A stretch of DNA of 64,000 bases from Microvelia longipes (taxonomy: Eukaryota > Arthropoda > Insecta > Hemiptera > Veliidae), in the NCBI GenBank assembly GCA_018340805.1, contig JACMZG010001914.1, forward strand, positions 49,024,218 through 49,088,217, in the 5' to 3' direction. Under the pieces are notes generated by a model, which did no database searches, was not told the origin of the DNA, and worked only from the letters and a program-made list of their open reading frames with translations. The stretch's first letter is position 1. The number at the start of each line of letters is the position of its first letter. Of this stretch, positions 11,425-21,835 are shown in pieces. The position numbers and the translations under genes were made by a program.

Positions 11425-12180
11425 TTACTTTTCTTCACTTATACCGTTGATATATAAGAAAATTATTGTGTTCGCGAAAAATCCGAAACCGGGATATTAC
11501 TTGAATTATTAATTTAAGGTGTTTTTAAAACCTCCCTAGTGGTTTTCACAAATGTGTGTGTGTGTGTGTGTGTGTTATCATCAAGGATCTTTAATAAAGG
11601 GGATGACGCACTAAGTCGATTTGCCATACAAACAAGTGACCCCATCAAAAACCAAAAAATAGAGAGAATTCAACACGAAACACACAAACCAACTGCACAT
11701 TCTTGGTACAAACTGCGCATGCTTACAATTCTTAAAACAGCGCAGGTCTTAAAATTTAGAGGCAAACTTACGTCACAATGGTTTCCCATTGTGTATTGCT
11801 TGAGAAGGTCATAACAAAACACGCTTAAATTATCACTCTCTGAAGAGGCGAAGTATATTCCAAAATTTAAAATTATATAAGCACAAATGACTTAACAAGC
11901 ACCACAAATGTAACAATCACGAGAAGCACAGAAGAAAGTTGAGAAGCAAACTCGACAACCTTGCTACATAACCTGTGTTTGGCGCTTTTTTCATTATAAT
12001 CAAGGGGAAGGGGTAAGTTTGCTCCTATTTCTCTATCTCATACAACTTCCATGGGGTCAGAAAAGTTCCTTAATGCGTCATCCCCTTTATTCAACATCCT
12101 TGGTCTGTTATCATCGTATCTTGCAGTGTATTCATACTACATAGTGTTGAAACTTGTTACAAAAATTAATCTTTGTGTCT
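11425..12180 (+). repeat. Dispersed repeat family L, copy 2, interrupted
   Basis: 11425-11581 carries the family words (AATTATTGTGTTCGCG, CCGAAACCGGGA, AAACCTCCCTAGTGGTTTTC) and a GT microsatellite at 11553-11576. The sequence resumes at 12103 with TGTTATCATCGTATC and GTGTTGAAACTTG. The uninterrupted relative at 24645-24830 shows what the site looked like before insertion. Confidence 0.65.
11582..12102. mobile_element. 521-bp TIR element nested in family L
   Basis: Inverted ends: CAAGGATCTTTAATAAAGGG at 11582 and CCCTTTATTCAACATCCTTG ending at 12102, extending through GATGACGCA. The flanks GTGTGTTATCAT (11570-11581) and GTCTGTTATCAT (12103-12114) are direct repeats of 9-12 bp. There is no transposase: the 91-codon frame starting at 11539 crosses the TIR and is not a gene. 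Duplication length suggests a Mutator-like origin; that is inference. Confidence 0.75.
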
Positions 12181-12610
12181 TGTTGTGCTATCCAGAAAAT
12201 AGTTGTTTATGACGTCATTAACCCGCATAATTATGCAATTATTAGCATTTGATAACAATTTTTAAGCCAAAATTGTCCATAAAGCCGTTTTAATAAAACA
12301 CGGAAAAATGGACGATTGGCTTGAGATATGGCACGCATGTACCATATAAGACCAACATATGAGAAGTTTCATCTCATTATCAGATTAATTCAATTTTTAT
12401 CAAACGACTTGTGTTCGTTTTTTAAAAATTGTAAAAAGCGGAAAGTAATAAATTTGATTTTGAATGAGTGGTTATTTTTGATGAGTCATCATCAATCAAT
12501 TTGAGTTGAAATTTGGCCACAAATATATCCCTTTGTGTACTAAATAGGTACACCAAGTTTCGTTTGTATACGGCAAGTATATTTGCGGTTTTTGTTTAAT
12601 TATAAAAGTG
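12181..12610. other. Non-coding stretch
   Basis: Shares GATGAAACTT-type words (inverted) with 44150 and 63860, so it may belong to the family L surroundings. Confidence 0.4.
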
Positions 12611-12612
12611 AA

Positions 12613-12745
12613 GGAGCATCGAGTGAGGGTAGTTACTGGATGGGTGACCTATGAGAATAAAGCGATTTTATTCTAAAAGCAAACGAAGCGAGTCCGAAAA
12701 CCTGTTGCAGTATACATTTTGTGATTTATATATTCTTAGGACGAG
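12613..12745 (+). mobile_element. SINE with 5S rRNA-like head, copy 2
   Basis: GAGCATCGAGTGAGGGTAGT followed by TACTGGATGGGTGACC aligns with the 5S box A to box C region. The body word CGAAGCGAGTCCGAAAACCT follows as in copy 1. The tail is short. Confidence 0.65.
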
Positions 12746-12760
12746 CCAAGTGACCCCCAA

Positions 12761-13637
12761 GTAGTAGGACAAGTTTGCTTCATTTGTGATGTGTTTTCGA
12801 ATGTAGTAGGATAAGTTTGCTTCATTTGTGATGTGTTTTCGAATGTAGTAGGATAAGTTTGCTTCATTTGTGATGTGTTTTCGAATGTAGTAGGATATGT
12901 TTGCTTCATTTGTGATGTGTTTTCGAATGTAGTAGGATAAGTTTGCTTCATTTGTGATGTGTTTTCGAATGTAATAGGATATGTTTGCTTCATTTGTGAT
13001 GTGTTTTCGAATGTAATAGGATAAGTTTGCTTCATTTGAGATGTGTTTTCGAATGTAGTAGGTAAGGTTGCTTCATTTGTGAATGTGTAATGTAGTAGGA
13101 TAAGTTGCTTCATTTTGTGATGTGTTTTCAAATGTAGTAGGATATGTTTGCTTTATTTGTGATGTGTTTTCAATTGTAGTAGGATATGTTTGCTTCATTT
13201 GTGATGTGTTTTCGAATGTAATAGGACATGTTTGCTTCATTTGTGATGTGTTTTCGAATGTAATAGGATAAGTTTGCTTCATTTGTGATGTGTTTTCGAA
13301 TGTAATAGGATAAGTTAGCTTCATTTGTGATGTGTTTTCGAATGTAATAGGATAAGTTTGCTTCATTTGTGATGTGTTTTCGAATGTAATAGGATAAGTT
13401 TGCTTCATTTTGGATGTTTTCGATGTAATATAGGATAAGTTTGCTTCATTTGTGATGTGTTTTCGAATGTTGTAGGATAAGTTTGCTTCATTTGTGATGT
13501 GTTTTCGAATGTAGTAGGATAAGTTTGCTTCATTTGTGATGTGTTTTCGAATGTTGTAGGATATGTTTGCTTCATTTGTGATGTGTTTTCAAATGTAGTT
13601 GGATAATTTTGCTTTATGTGTGATGTGTTTTCAAATG
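12761..13637 (-). repeat. Minisatellite, 42-bp unit, about 21 copies, open on the minus strand
   Basis: The unit runs GTAGTAGGATAAGTTTGCTT, CATTTGTGATGTGTTTTCGA, AT. Because 42 is divisible by 3, one minus frame stays open and reads a 14-residue repeat MKQTYPTTFENTSQ. Two open frames (12736-13131 and 13073-13408) overlap because single-base indels at about 13065-13110 shift the frame. Variation includes both silent (ACT/ACA) and replacement (ACT/ATT) changes. No signal peptide, promoter or flanking coding sequence is visible, so I treat it as a satellite. A stray unit fragment lies at 14031-14049. Confidence 0.93.
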
Positions 13638-14570
13638 ACGGAAGTGTTTTTATATGTCTATTTGATTAAAGTTTTTAATTACTTAATCACACTTGTACTT
13701 ATCATAATATTTTTAATCATCCACCCATTTCTATTCACGATACTCTTTCAACTTCATTATCTCTTAACTTTTTCACTACGGTTGGTTAACCAACCCATCA
13801 TGCCTTAAACTAACCATCATAAAAATTAAAACGAAACACCATCCTTCAACAACAATTCATTCTTATTCATTTCTTATTATACTTCGCTGCTTTTATTATT
13901 TTTTACTCTTATTTTTAACGTCCTTGTTTTTTATACTTCTTTTAAGATTAATTATTTTTTGTTTGACTATTTCATACTATTATTTATTTCTTTGTCTGAC
14001 AGTTTTTATTATTCATACATTTTTTTTATAAAGTTTGCTTCATTTGTATTTTTTTTATAGTTTTATTATAGTAAATACTGTTGCATTATATTTTTTTTTA
14101 ATTCCTTTTCATTATGAAACAAAGTATCATTATAATTTTTATTAAGCTTTATACTGTTTAATTCTTTCTTTTTGTATATCTTCCCTATTACTTAGTCTTG
14201 TTATCTGTATTTCCTTTTATGTTAACATAATTATTTGTTATTTATGATGACATATCAACATTTAAAAAAGTAACATCTTTATTTATGTCTGTAAACATAT
14301 AATTATTTAACGCTAAATTGTTACCACCTTTTTTATTATTTTAATTACTATGAATCGTCATATTAATGTTCTCATTTTTAATTATTTTGAGGGTTACTTC
14401 CGTTTAATAGAACTTTATCCTGATTTTGATTCTTATTTGTTAATTAAAATTTGTATTATTTAATTTGTTTGTTTTGTTAATTTTGTTTACATATTATTGA
14501 AGTGTAATATTATAAAGTAATTGTAATTTCTTTTTAGATTTAATATGTAATTTGGTTACATTCCTAAAGT
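13638..14570. other. T-rich stretch, nothing recognised
   Basis: Very AT-rich with short open frames of low complexity only. Confidence 0.5.
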
Positions 14571-14614
14571 AATATATATATATATATATATATAAACACA
14601 CACACACACACACA

Positions 14615-14647
<33 letters not shown>

Positions 14648-14724
14648 ATATATATATAATATATATATATATTATATATATATATATATATAAATATATA
14701 TGTATATATATATATATATATATA

Positions 14725-14755
<31 letters not shown>
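14571..14755. repeat. TA microsatellite with a CA block
   Basis: (TA)n broken by an (AC)n run at about 14595-14613. Confidence 0.95.
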
Positions 14756-15206
14756 GCGTTGAGTGTGAGTTTTTTTCCTTTGCATATGACGCAATAATTA
14801 ATTAATTGTGTAGTTTCCTTGATATAAACTACGTATTCCCTTTAAATATTTTTGTGGACACTATTATTTCTTTCAGACGTGTGATTTGGCAGAGGTTTGA
14901 ACTCCGTGTTCGTTCAACCTCCTAAAGGGTTTAACTAACCCAGCAGTTGTCGTGTAAACGGACTTGAACTCGGGGTTCATCCTTTAAAACTTATTTTTCT
15001 CGAACACCCTGCCAAACCATGCGTGTGAATGAAGTTAACATTACCTCTCTTTAGTTTGACTTATAATTGATTTTTCTCTTTTGTCCCCAGGTACGTACTG
15101 ATGCATTTAAACTATGTTCTATTCTTCTAAATTAATTTTGAAATAAATTAATACCATTAAGTAAGTTATTCGTTACTTATTTTAATAAAATTAAAATATA
15201 ATAGTT
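14756..15206. other. Non-coding stretch
   Basis: Holds a weak inverted pair TTTGGCAG (14887) and CTGCCAAA (15009). No class assigned. Confidence 0.4.
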
Positions 15207-15327
15207 ATTTATGCCATAAGGCTGAGAAGTGTGTCTTTATGTCACGGCAATTAGATTTACCGACGAGCGAAGCGAGTCGGGAAAAATTGCCAAGACATAA
15301 AGACATTCTCAGCCGGATGGCATACAC
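15207..15327. repeat. Nested hairpin around a GCGAAGC core
   Basis: The outer arms pair GGCTGAGAA with TTCTCAGCC and TGTCTTTATGTC with GACATAAAGACA. The inner hairpin is CCGACGAGCGAAGCGAGTCGG-like (about 15253-15273), a stem with a GAA loop. Flanking TATGCCAT and ATGGCATA extend the symmetry. Confidence 0.8.
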
Positions 15328-15830
15328 TATTTTTTTTGAGGTAGCACTCAATAAATAAACAGCGCTATATACTTAATTGAAAAAAACAAACGTCCAATTA
15401 ACTCCATATTATCGTCGTCATTGAATTCATCCATAGCTTTACACTTTAACTCAAAAATGTAAAAGCTCTACAAATAAACACACAAAAATTGTCAATTAGT
15501 TAGATCACCTTTTAAAAACGAAAAAAAAATTAGTCTACGAACAATAACAGAAACAAAATCATTTTAATCTCTTCTCTATGAACAAAATGAACGTTTTTAA
15601 AGAAATCTCATGAGGGTTTTACACAGATTGTTTTTTTGAACACGCTATATTACAGTAATGGCGGCAATATATGAATTACTTTTACGTCCTAGGAGTTTTT
15701 TTTGCATTCATTATTGTCCTCGGAGGTGAAAAGTACTAAATAACCTCCTATAACAATAATGATTGGCTTCTCATCCTAAAAACGGTCCAATAAAGTGCTC
15801 AATTTCGTACTACCTCAAAAAATAATTATT
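15328..15830. mobile_element. Probable MITE, about 500 bp
   Basis: TTTTTTGAGGTAGCACTC near 15331 is answered by GTGCTCAATTTCGTACTACC and TCAAAAAATAAT near 15796-15828. No coding capacity. Confidence 0.5.
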
Positions 15831-15873
15831 TATTTATTACAGAGATTTAATGGACTCTTGATAATAATTTCAT

Positions 15874-15909
15874 ACAATTTATTGAAGACTCTAGTCTTCA
15901 ATAAATTGT
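15874..15909. repeat. Perfect 17-bp-arm palindrome
   Basis: ACAATTTATTGAAGACT, a two-base centre, then AGTCTTCAATAAATTGT. Just upstream of the foldback element at 15946. Confidence 0.85.
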
Positions 15910-15945
15910 GTATAAATAGTAATTATTGCTTATTAATGAATAAAA

Positions 15946-16119
15946 AATGAATAAAAACAGAACAGTACTTGACTCAAGTACTCACCTTTAAATACACTGG
16001 TTGATTACTAGCCTCACTTTCACCGGCACTGATGATGACCGTTGACGGTTGAAAGCCGGCTCTGCTATATAAATATAATAATGTGTGGAGAGACAAAAAC
16101 TGTTCTGTTTTTATTCATT
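15946..16119. mobile_element. Foldback element enclosing hammerhead-like motif
   Basis: Perfect 21-bp arms: AATGAATAAAAACAGAACAG(T) at 15946-15966 and its complement at 16099-16119. The motif lies between them at 16029-16054. Confidence 0.75.
16029..16054 (+). other. Hammerhead-like core motif 3
   Basis: CTGATGA, stem GACCGT..ACGGTT, GAAA, then GCCGGCTCTGC. This copy can form a short stem III (AGC..GCT) with a CUC triplet, and GGCA before CTGATGA can pair with TGCT after the triplet as stem I. It is therefore the best candidate in the window for an active type-I minimal ribozyme, apart from an extra T before stem II. Confidence 0.5.
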
Positions 16120-16354
16120 ATTACGGCACTCCACGGCTCAATTCAACATATATTTCTTATTAGTTTTTCAGGTATAGGCTAAACAAATTATAAAATGTGT
16201 ATTATCAAATATTAGATTTTTTTTTCTATGATACCTGAAAAATGAATTTATTTTAAATTAATTACATCATTTTATTACTTTGACTTATTTATTACGTAAC
16301 GTTATAGAAAAAGGATAAAAAAAATGGATCACTTGTGTTAAGGAGTTTGTTTAA

Positions 16355-16515
16355 AAAGTTAAATGGGTAACCGCTTGGTAAAACGTATGCTTTATGCCTA
16401 ATGACAAGGGAAGCGAGGCCTTAAAAAACGGAAAGATTTGTGAGGATGAGCGTATCGAATCCGATAATGTTAGGAAAAGTTCCGAAGAACCCCGTTCCCG
16501 TTTATTTACTTGTTG
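16355..16515 (+). mobile_element. SINE with 5S rRNA-like head, remnant
   Basis: AAATGGGTAACCGCTTGG at 16359 matches 5S box C. The family body (GGAAGCGAGG) and tail (AAAAGTTCCGAAGAACCCCG near 16474) follow. Confidence 0.5.
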
Positions 16516-16549
16516 TAATCTACGAACTTTTAATTTATAGTTCCAATTC

Positions 16550-16976
16550 TAGACCAAAAGCTTAGGGGTGTTTTGTTAATAAAAAGTGTAATGGCTGGTG
16601 CCGGTCTTAATTTTTCGTAAATACCTTCCTGAACAAGGATCTGCAATTCTGCAGACTCGTATCGGATAGGTGTTCCAGGCAGAATGCACTTTACAGGTCA
16701 AATTTACCACCCAAGTTATTATAAAGGTAATGGCTGGAAACGGTTTAATTTTTCGTAAATACCTTCCTGAACAATGATCTGCAATTCTGCCGACTCGTAT
16801 CGGATGGGTGTCCCAGCAGAACCTTTGACCCCTAAAGTGCGTTCTGCCTGGGACACCCATCCGATACGAGTCGGCAGAATTGCAGATCCTTGTTCAGGAA
16901 GGTATTTACGAAAAATTGAGACCGGTTCCAGCCATTACACTTTTTATTAACAGAACACCCCTGGGCCCTTGGTCTA
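16550..16976. mobile_element. Composite foldback element, copy 1
   Basis: The ends are TAGACCAAAAGCTTAGGGGT and its inverted partner ACCCCTGGGCCCTTGGTCTA. A module of about 150 bp (AGTGTAATGGCTGG, CCGGTCTTAATTTTTCG, ACCTTCCTGAACAAGG, GACTCGTATCGGAT) occurs twice in one orientation and once inverted. A second copy with the opposite arrangement is at 60758-61205. The 94-codon minus frame here is a by-product of the module. Confidence 0.85.
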
Positions 16977-17930
16977 TTCATAAAGACAACGGTTAGTTGG
17001 TATGGGTGTTGTGTTAGTATGTACAGAGCAAATGTTTTATAAGTTTGGTTACATTGTGATTAATTTATATTTTAATTGAGACTACTTCAAAAGCACTTCA
17101 ACCCCTCTGTATAATTTGATAACTTGGAAACGCAGTCCTGAGACGTTCACCCATTTCAATTGGTAAAATGGTCATGAAAATCTCTTAGAGATACTGTGAG
17201 ATATTGGTTTTAGGGCTTTTGGAAGTTTTAGAAGGGGAATGCTCAAGTTGAAGCAGAGTAGACTAAGTTATTGGATAGGAAAACTTGAAATAAAGCTCCT
17301 TAGATAGATTAGAACTTAATCTAAATCTCATCGTATATATAGCACCTCTCCAAGGAGTGTAGAGATTAGGACGTTGTGTTGTGACGTTGAATGTTGAAAT
17401 AAACCTTTTAGTATCTTTAAATTGAAACCCAATGTTTTAATTTAAAAAACAAAGGAATAACGTTCTGTTCTAACTCGATAGAGACCAGAAAGTTGTTTCC
17501 TAACATGTAAATCACAAACCAACTTAAAATTCCAGAAAGTCTTCGAAATTAATCGATAGTCATACGCTAGTAGATATATACGTACTACATACGTAGTTGA
17601 TATATTTATAAGCTTTTAACAACCGCGTAAGCGTATTTGTCTGTCGAAAATTCGCTCAAAGATGAACGAAGAGGACCTTTGATAGGAAATGCCCTAGGAG
17701 CAGTGTTGATTCTCTTTTTAATTTCCATTTTTGATAAAATCAAGATTTGGGCATCTTGTTTCCTGCACGTAGAGTCCATTGATGATCCCTTGTGCTATCC
17801 TCTCTACCCTATTCAACATCTAATTCCTTGTATTTCGGATCTCTCTTAAACTCATCCTACTCTCCCCCAATCAAGGCATTAAACATCAATTTACATTCAA
17901 TCTCACCAATCTAATTGAATCTAACACCCA
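16977..17930. other. About 950 bp without a recognised gene
   Basis: The 70-codon plus frame at 17637-17849 shows no family resemblance. No repeats recognised. Confidence 0.45.
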
Positions 17931-18350
17931 TTTACATACTGATGCAATGCCTAAAGTCATTAAGTATCGTCATTACCTGAACAACTTGATTACTTAAAAC
18001 AAATGGTTCCACAGTATAATTGTGCGAGAGACACCTATGAAACGTAACGAGCAAAATGCAATGCTCGGAACTAACAAAATGCAATCTGGGAACTAACTGT
18101 TCCAACATTCGTCATCATTGATGGCTCGACATAATGTCATGTCCCACTCTGTTTCGTTACGTCTAACTCATCAGGACGCTGACAGAGCCTGAATGTTTCG
18201 CAATGATGACGAATGTCGAATATTAGAACAGTTTCAAGATGTAGCATTGCATTTTGCTTGTTACATTTCCTAGGTGTCTCTCGCACAGTTATATTATGTC
18301 AACTATACAAGTTTTGCAAAACTCGGTAGTATCAAATGATATACCCTTTT
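17931..18350. mobile_element. MITE family C (ATAATTGTGCGAGAGACACC), copy 1
   Basis: A foldback: TATAATTGTGCGAGAGACAC near 18016 and GTGTCTCTCGCACAGTTATA near 18273. The interior hairpin includes GCTCGACATAATGTCATGTC. The right end carries TTTTGCAAAACTCGGTAGTA. The left extends to GATGCAATGCCTAAAGTC at 17941, found inverted at 21770-21800. Non-coding. Confidence 0.75.
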
Positions 18351-18912
18351 TTGGGTATATCAAATGATATCAAATGTTTCCCCTGTATTCTAATGTCCTG
18401 CTGAACTAATTCGTAGACATCCTTAAATTCGAATATTAATGCTTTCTCGATAAAAGTAGAGGGGGTTAAAATTAATACAAATTAGAATATTTTTTGCTCT
18501 TAAGTAACATATCTAAATGCTAAAAGTTTCAACATTCAAGATATTTAGATGCGCACCATATAAAGTACGGATTTAAATGTACCCTTCAAAAGTTGTTGCG
18601 TCCTAAGACGCATCCTATTTGCATTTTAAGTCGACTTTACTTTAAACCAGAGTTAAAATGAAAAAATCAGATCCGGCGTACCTCTTAATTATTCCTCACA
18701 CATCATCCTTACTATTAAAAAATCTCTTCGCTCGGCATCAGAATATAAAAACCGCCTAATAAATTTTGTGGTATGCCTTCGGTGTTTTACACCTTTATGC
18801 AACCATAATGTTGGTTTATTTCTATTAACATCTATACACGTCTTTAATATATACATGAGACACAAAAGGTCACTTATCCGAATTCTTTACACCTAGTATT
18901 GATACACTATCA
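18351..18912. other. Non-coding stretch
   Basis: Nothing recognised. Confidence 0.5.
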
Positions 18913-19246
18913 AGCTTCATCGATCTAACGTGAACGTGTTTCGTACGCAGTTGTGGCTTCATTGATCTAACATGTACGTGTTTTGTACGCAGTTGTGGCT
19001 TCATCGATCTAACATGTACGTGTTTCATACGCAGTTGTGGCTTCATTGATCTAACGTAAACGTGTTTCGTACGCAGTTGTGGCTTCATCGATCTAACGTG
19101 AACGCGTTTCGTACGCAGTTATGGCTTCATCGATCTAACGTAAACGTGTTTCATACGCAGTTGTGGCTTCATCGATCTAACATGTACGTGTTTCATATGC
19201 AGTTATGGCTTCATTGATTTAACGTGAACTTGTTTCGTACTCAGTT
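18913..19246 (-). repeat. Minisatellite, second 42-bp family, about 8 copies
   Basis: The unit is CTTCATCGATCTAACGTGAA, CGTGTTTCGTACGCAGTTGT, GG. One minus frame stays open and reads a 14-residue repeat MKPQLRTKHVHVRS (72 codons, 18870-19088). It is unrelated in sequence to the 42-bp array at 12761 but has the same period and the same coding orientation. Confidence 0.93.
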
Positions 19247-19645
19247 AAAAGTAATGCGGACTTCATAATCTGTATAACAAAAAATTTTCAATGTTTATTC
19301 TAAAAACTGATTATAGAGATTGCATCTTGGTGTAATATTTATTTTTTAAACAATTCGTAATTTTTTTCTTCCATATTTACATTGATTTTGCTCTATTTTC
19401 ACAAAGAGGCCGTAATACGGTTTTCCTCTCTGAACATAAGAGCGGAAAGTTAATTTTTTCTCTGTTCTTGAGGAAAAACTTTTTCTCCATCCTCTATATC
19501 TCTAGAGAGTTTGTATCTCCACCTTCCTAGAATATCAAGTAGTTTTAGAAGTGCCCGCAAACCTTAATCCTTTTCTGCAAAATCTACTTTTCCTCTGCTT
19601 CAACATTCTTGATCAAAGCTATTATTCTTATGTAAACATTAATTT
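19247..19645. other. Non-coding stretch
   Basis: Nothing recognised. Confidence 0.5.
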
Positions 19646-19845
19646 TTTATATCATATGATACTACCGAGTTTTGCAAAACATGAATAGTTGACACAATAT
19701 AATTGTGCGAGAGACACCTAGGAAATGTAACAAGCAAAATGCAATGCTACATCTGGGAACTGTTCCATCATTCGACATTCGTCATCATTGATGGCTCGAC
19801 ATAATGTCATGTCCCACTCTGTTTTGTTACGTCTAACTCATTAAT
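19646..19845. mobile_element. MITE family C, half copy
   Basis: Left end ATGATACTACCGAGTTTTGC through ATAATTGTGCGAGAGACACC to GTCCCACTCTG. The right half is missing. Confidence 0.7.
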
Positions 19846-20041
19846 TTTTTACTTACTAGAACTCAATTTTAAACTTAGCATTTTCATAACGTGAATGTTT
19901 TTAGCTAATTATAAATAAAACTCTTTGCTCACACGGTGAGGGGGGGGGGCTATGAGTCGCAATGCTCTGAACAATTGTTATAACAGATTATTTGCACATT
20001 TTTTTCGCTTTTTTGTGTAAGAAGAATAATGTTAAACACTG

Positions 20042-20271
20042 TAAATAAAAACAGGTTAATTACACAAAAGTCCTTTATTGTTTAATATATAATAACTAAG
20101 CTATAGCTTACCAAACCATACCAAGGTGCAATATGAAGTAGTTTGTAAAATTGTTTTTTATTTTATATTTTATATTTTTTAAACTCTGATGATGACTAAT
20201 TTTTGTCGAAAGCTTAGTTATTATATATTAAACAATAAAGGACTTTTGTGTAATTAACCTGTTTTTATTTA
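20042..20271. mobile_element. Foldback element with perfect 61-bp arms around a hammerhead-like motif
   Basis: 20042-20102 and 20211-20271 are exact reverse complements by eye, without mismatch. The 108-bp centre ends in the motif at 20186-20211. The right arm begins inside the GAAA of the motif. Non-coding. Confidence 0.9.
20186..20211 (+). other. Hammerhead-like core motif 4
   Basis: CTGATGA, weak stem GAC...GTC, GAAA. An extra T precedes the stem. I see no proper stem III. Confidence 0.45.
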
Positions 20272-20642
20272 TATATTTTTTTATAAGTCCACAAAAAGAA
20301 ACTTTTAATGTTAAACACTGTAATATTACAAGGTCAATTTTAACTTTTCTTCATTTATACCGTAGGTATATAGGAAAAATATTATGTTAAAAGTGGACTA
20401 TTAAAAAATGCTTATCAAAATGAGTCAATAAAAATTAATAAAAGTATATACACATAACTTATTGTATATGAACTTATACAATTTTAAAATAATATTTACC
20501 ATGCAGTTATTAAAGTAAAATTTACTCCTCAGTGTTATCTTTAAATTATTTTTTTTAAACAAAAGTAGACTTTTGTTTAAAAAAAAGTTATATAGGTATT
20601 ACTTTTATTAATTGTTTTAATATTTAAAAAAAAATCAGTTAA
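20272..20642. other. AT-rich spacer with family L scrap
   Basis: 20337-20395 holds TTTATACCGTAGGTATATAGG from family L. The rest is low-complexity. Confidence 0.5.
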
Positions 20643-20653
20643 ATAACTTTTAT

Positions 20654-20943
20654 GTAACACAATATAATTGTGCGAGAGACACCAAGGAAATGTAACAAGC
20701 AAAATGCAATGCTACATCTGGGAACTGTTCCATCATTCGACATTCGTCATCATTGATGACTCGACATAATGTCATGTCCCACTCTGTTTCGACGAATTGG
20801 AATTGGAATGACGAATGTCGAATGATGGAACAGTTCCCAGATGTAGCATTGCATTTTGCTTGTTACATTTCCTTGGTGTTTCTCGCACAATTATATTGTG
20901 TCAACTATTCATGTTTTGCAAAACTCGGTAGTATCAAAATGAT
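20654..20943. mobile_element. MITE family C, one-sided copy with 11-bp target duplication
   Basis: Foldback of ATAATTGTGCGAGAGACACC with its complement. Only the right end keeps TTTTGCAAAACTCGGTAGTA. ATAACTTTTAT flanks directly at 20643-20653 and 20944-20954. The 64-codon frame inside is not a gene. Confidence 0.8.
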
Positions 20944-20954
20944 ATAACTTTTAT

Positions 20955-21482
20955 ATAAAAAGAATTTTAAATTTTTAAAAATTAAAAAGAAAACGATCAC
21001 TTTTAACAAATATTAATACGTAAGAAATTCAAATTGTGTTATAGTTTTAGCTGTCTAGGGACATAAAGTAAAACTCATGTTTTTTAAGTGCTTTTTAACT
21101 TTTAATCACGAGTTATTAATTAAACTGACAAATTTTAGCGAATTTTCTTTTAAAGAAATTGATAATGAGATACTCGTTTTTTTATGGGTCCCTGATCAGT
21201 AACATATAACTTAGAGCGTAAGCTGGGATGCAAAACTCAGATCTCTGTGGTGTCAATGGTCAGTAGCAGATAATATGTATTAATAGTGTTATATATTATA
21301 TTATAGTATATATGGATATAATTACATATTACGCCTGTATCATAGGTTAGAATCGGATATTGGAAGGTAAATAAGGGTTTATCATCTGTTACACTACCAA
21401 ATTTTTTAAATTTTATTTCAACGATTTATTTTAGCTGGCAGGATTACATGTCTTCTCTTTCATCCAACCAGCAAAACATTCT
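20955..21482. other. Non-coding stretch with SINE fragment
   Basis: 21205-21260 resembles the tRNA-derived SINE head on the minus strand (AGAGCGTAAGCTGGGATGC). The rest is unrecognised. Confidence 0.5.
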
Positions 21483-21835
21483 ATCCAGAGTTTTGCAAAA
21501 CAAAACATGATTTTTTTAATTTTGTGAAAGTTGACACAATTTAAGCTAAATTTGCTCAGAGTTTTGGCTCTGTCGGCGCCCTGATGAGTTAGACGTAGCG
21601 AAACAGAGTGGGACATGACATTATGTCGAGCCATCAGTTATGACGACTGTCGAATGATGGAACAGTTCCCAGATGTAGCATTGCCTTTTGCTTGTTACAT
21701 GGTGTCTCTCGCACAATTATATTGTGGGAACATTTGTTTGAACTAATCAAGTTCTTCAGGTAAGGACGATACTTATTGACTTTAGTATTGCATCAGTATG
21801 TAAATGTGTCTCTCGCATAATTATATTGTGTATAA
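21483..21835. mobile_element. MITE family C, rearranged copy
   Basis: Contains GGCTCTGTCGGCGCCCTGAT, GGGACATGACATTATGTCGA, and CTCGCACAATTATATTGTG twice (near 21707 and 21810). The 67-codon minus frame is incidental. Confidence 0.7.

Noticed and set aside
11539..11814. 91-codon plus frame
   Set aside because: It crosses a GT microsatellite and the end of a TIR element.
12761..13637. CRISPR-like array
   Set aside because: There are no distinct spacers between repeats; units are continuous. The genome is eukaryotic.
16576..16860. 94-codon minus frame
   Set aside because: It is a read-through of the repeated foldback module.
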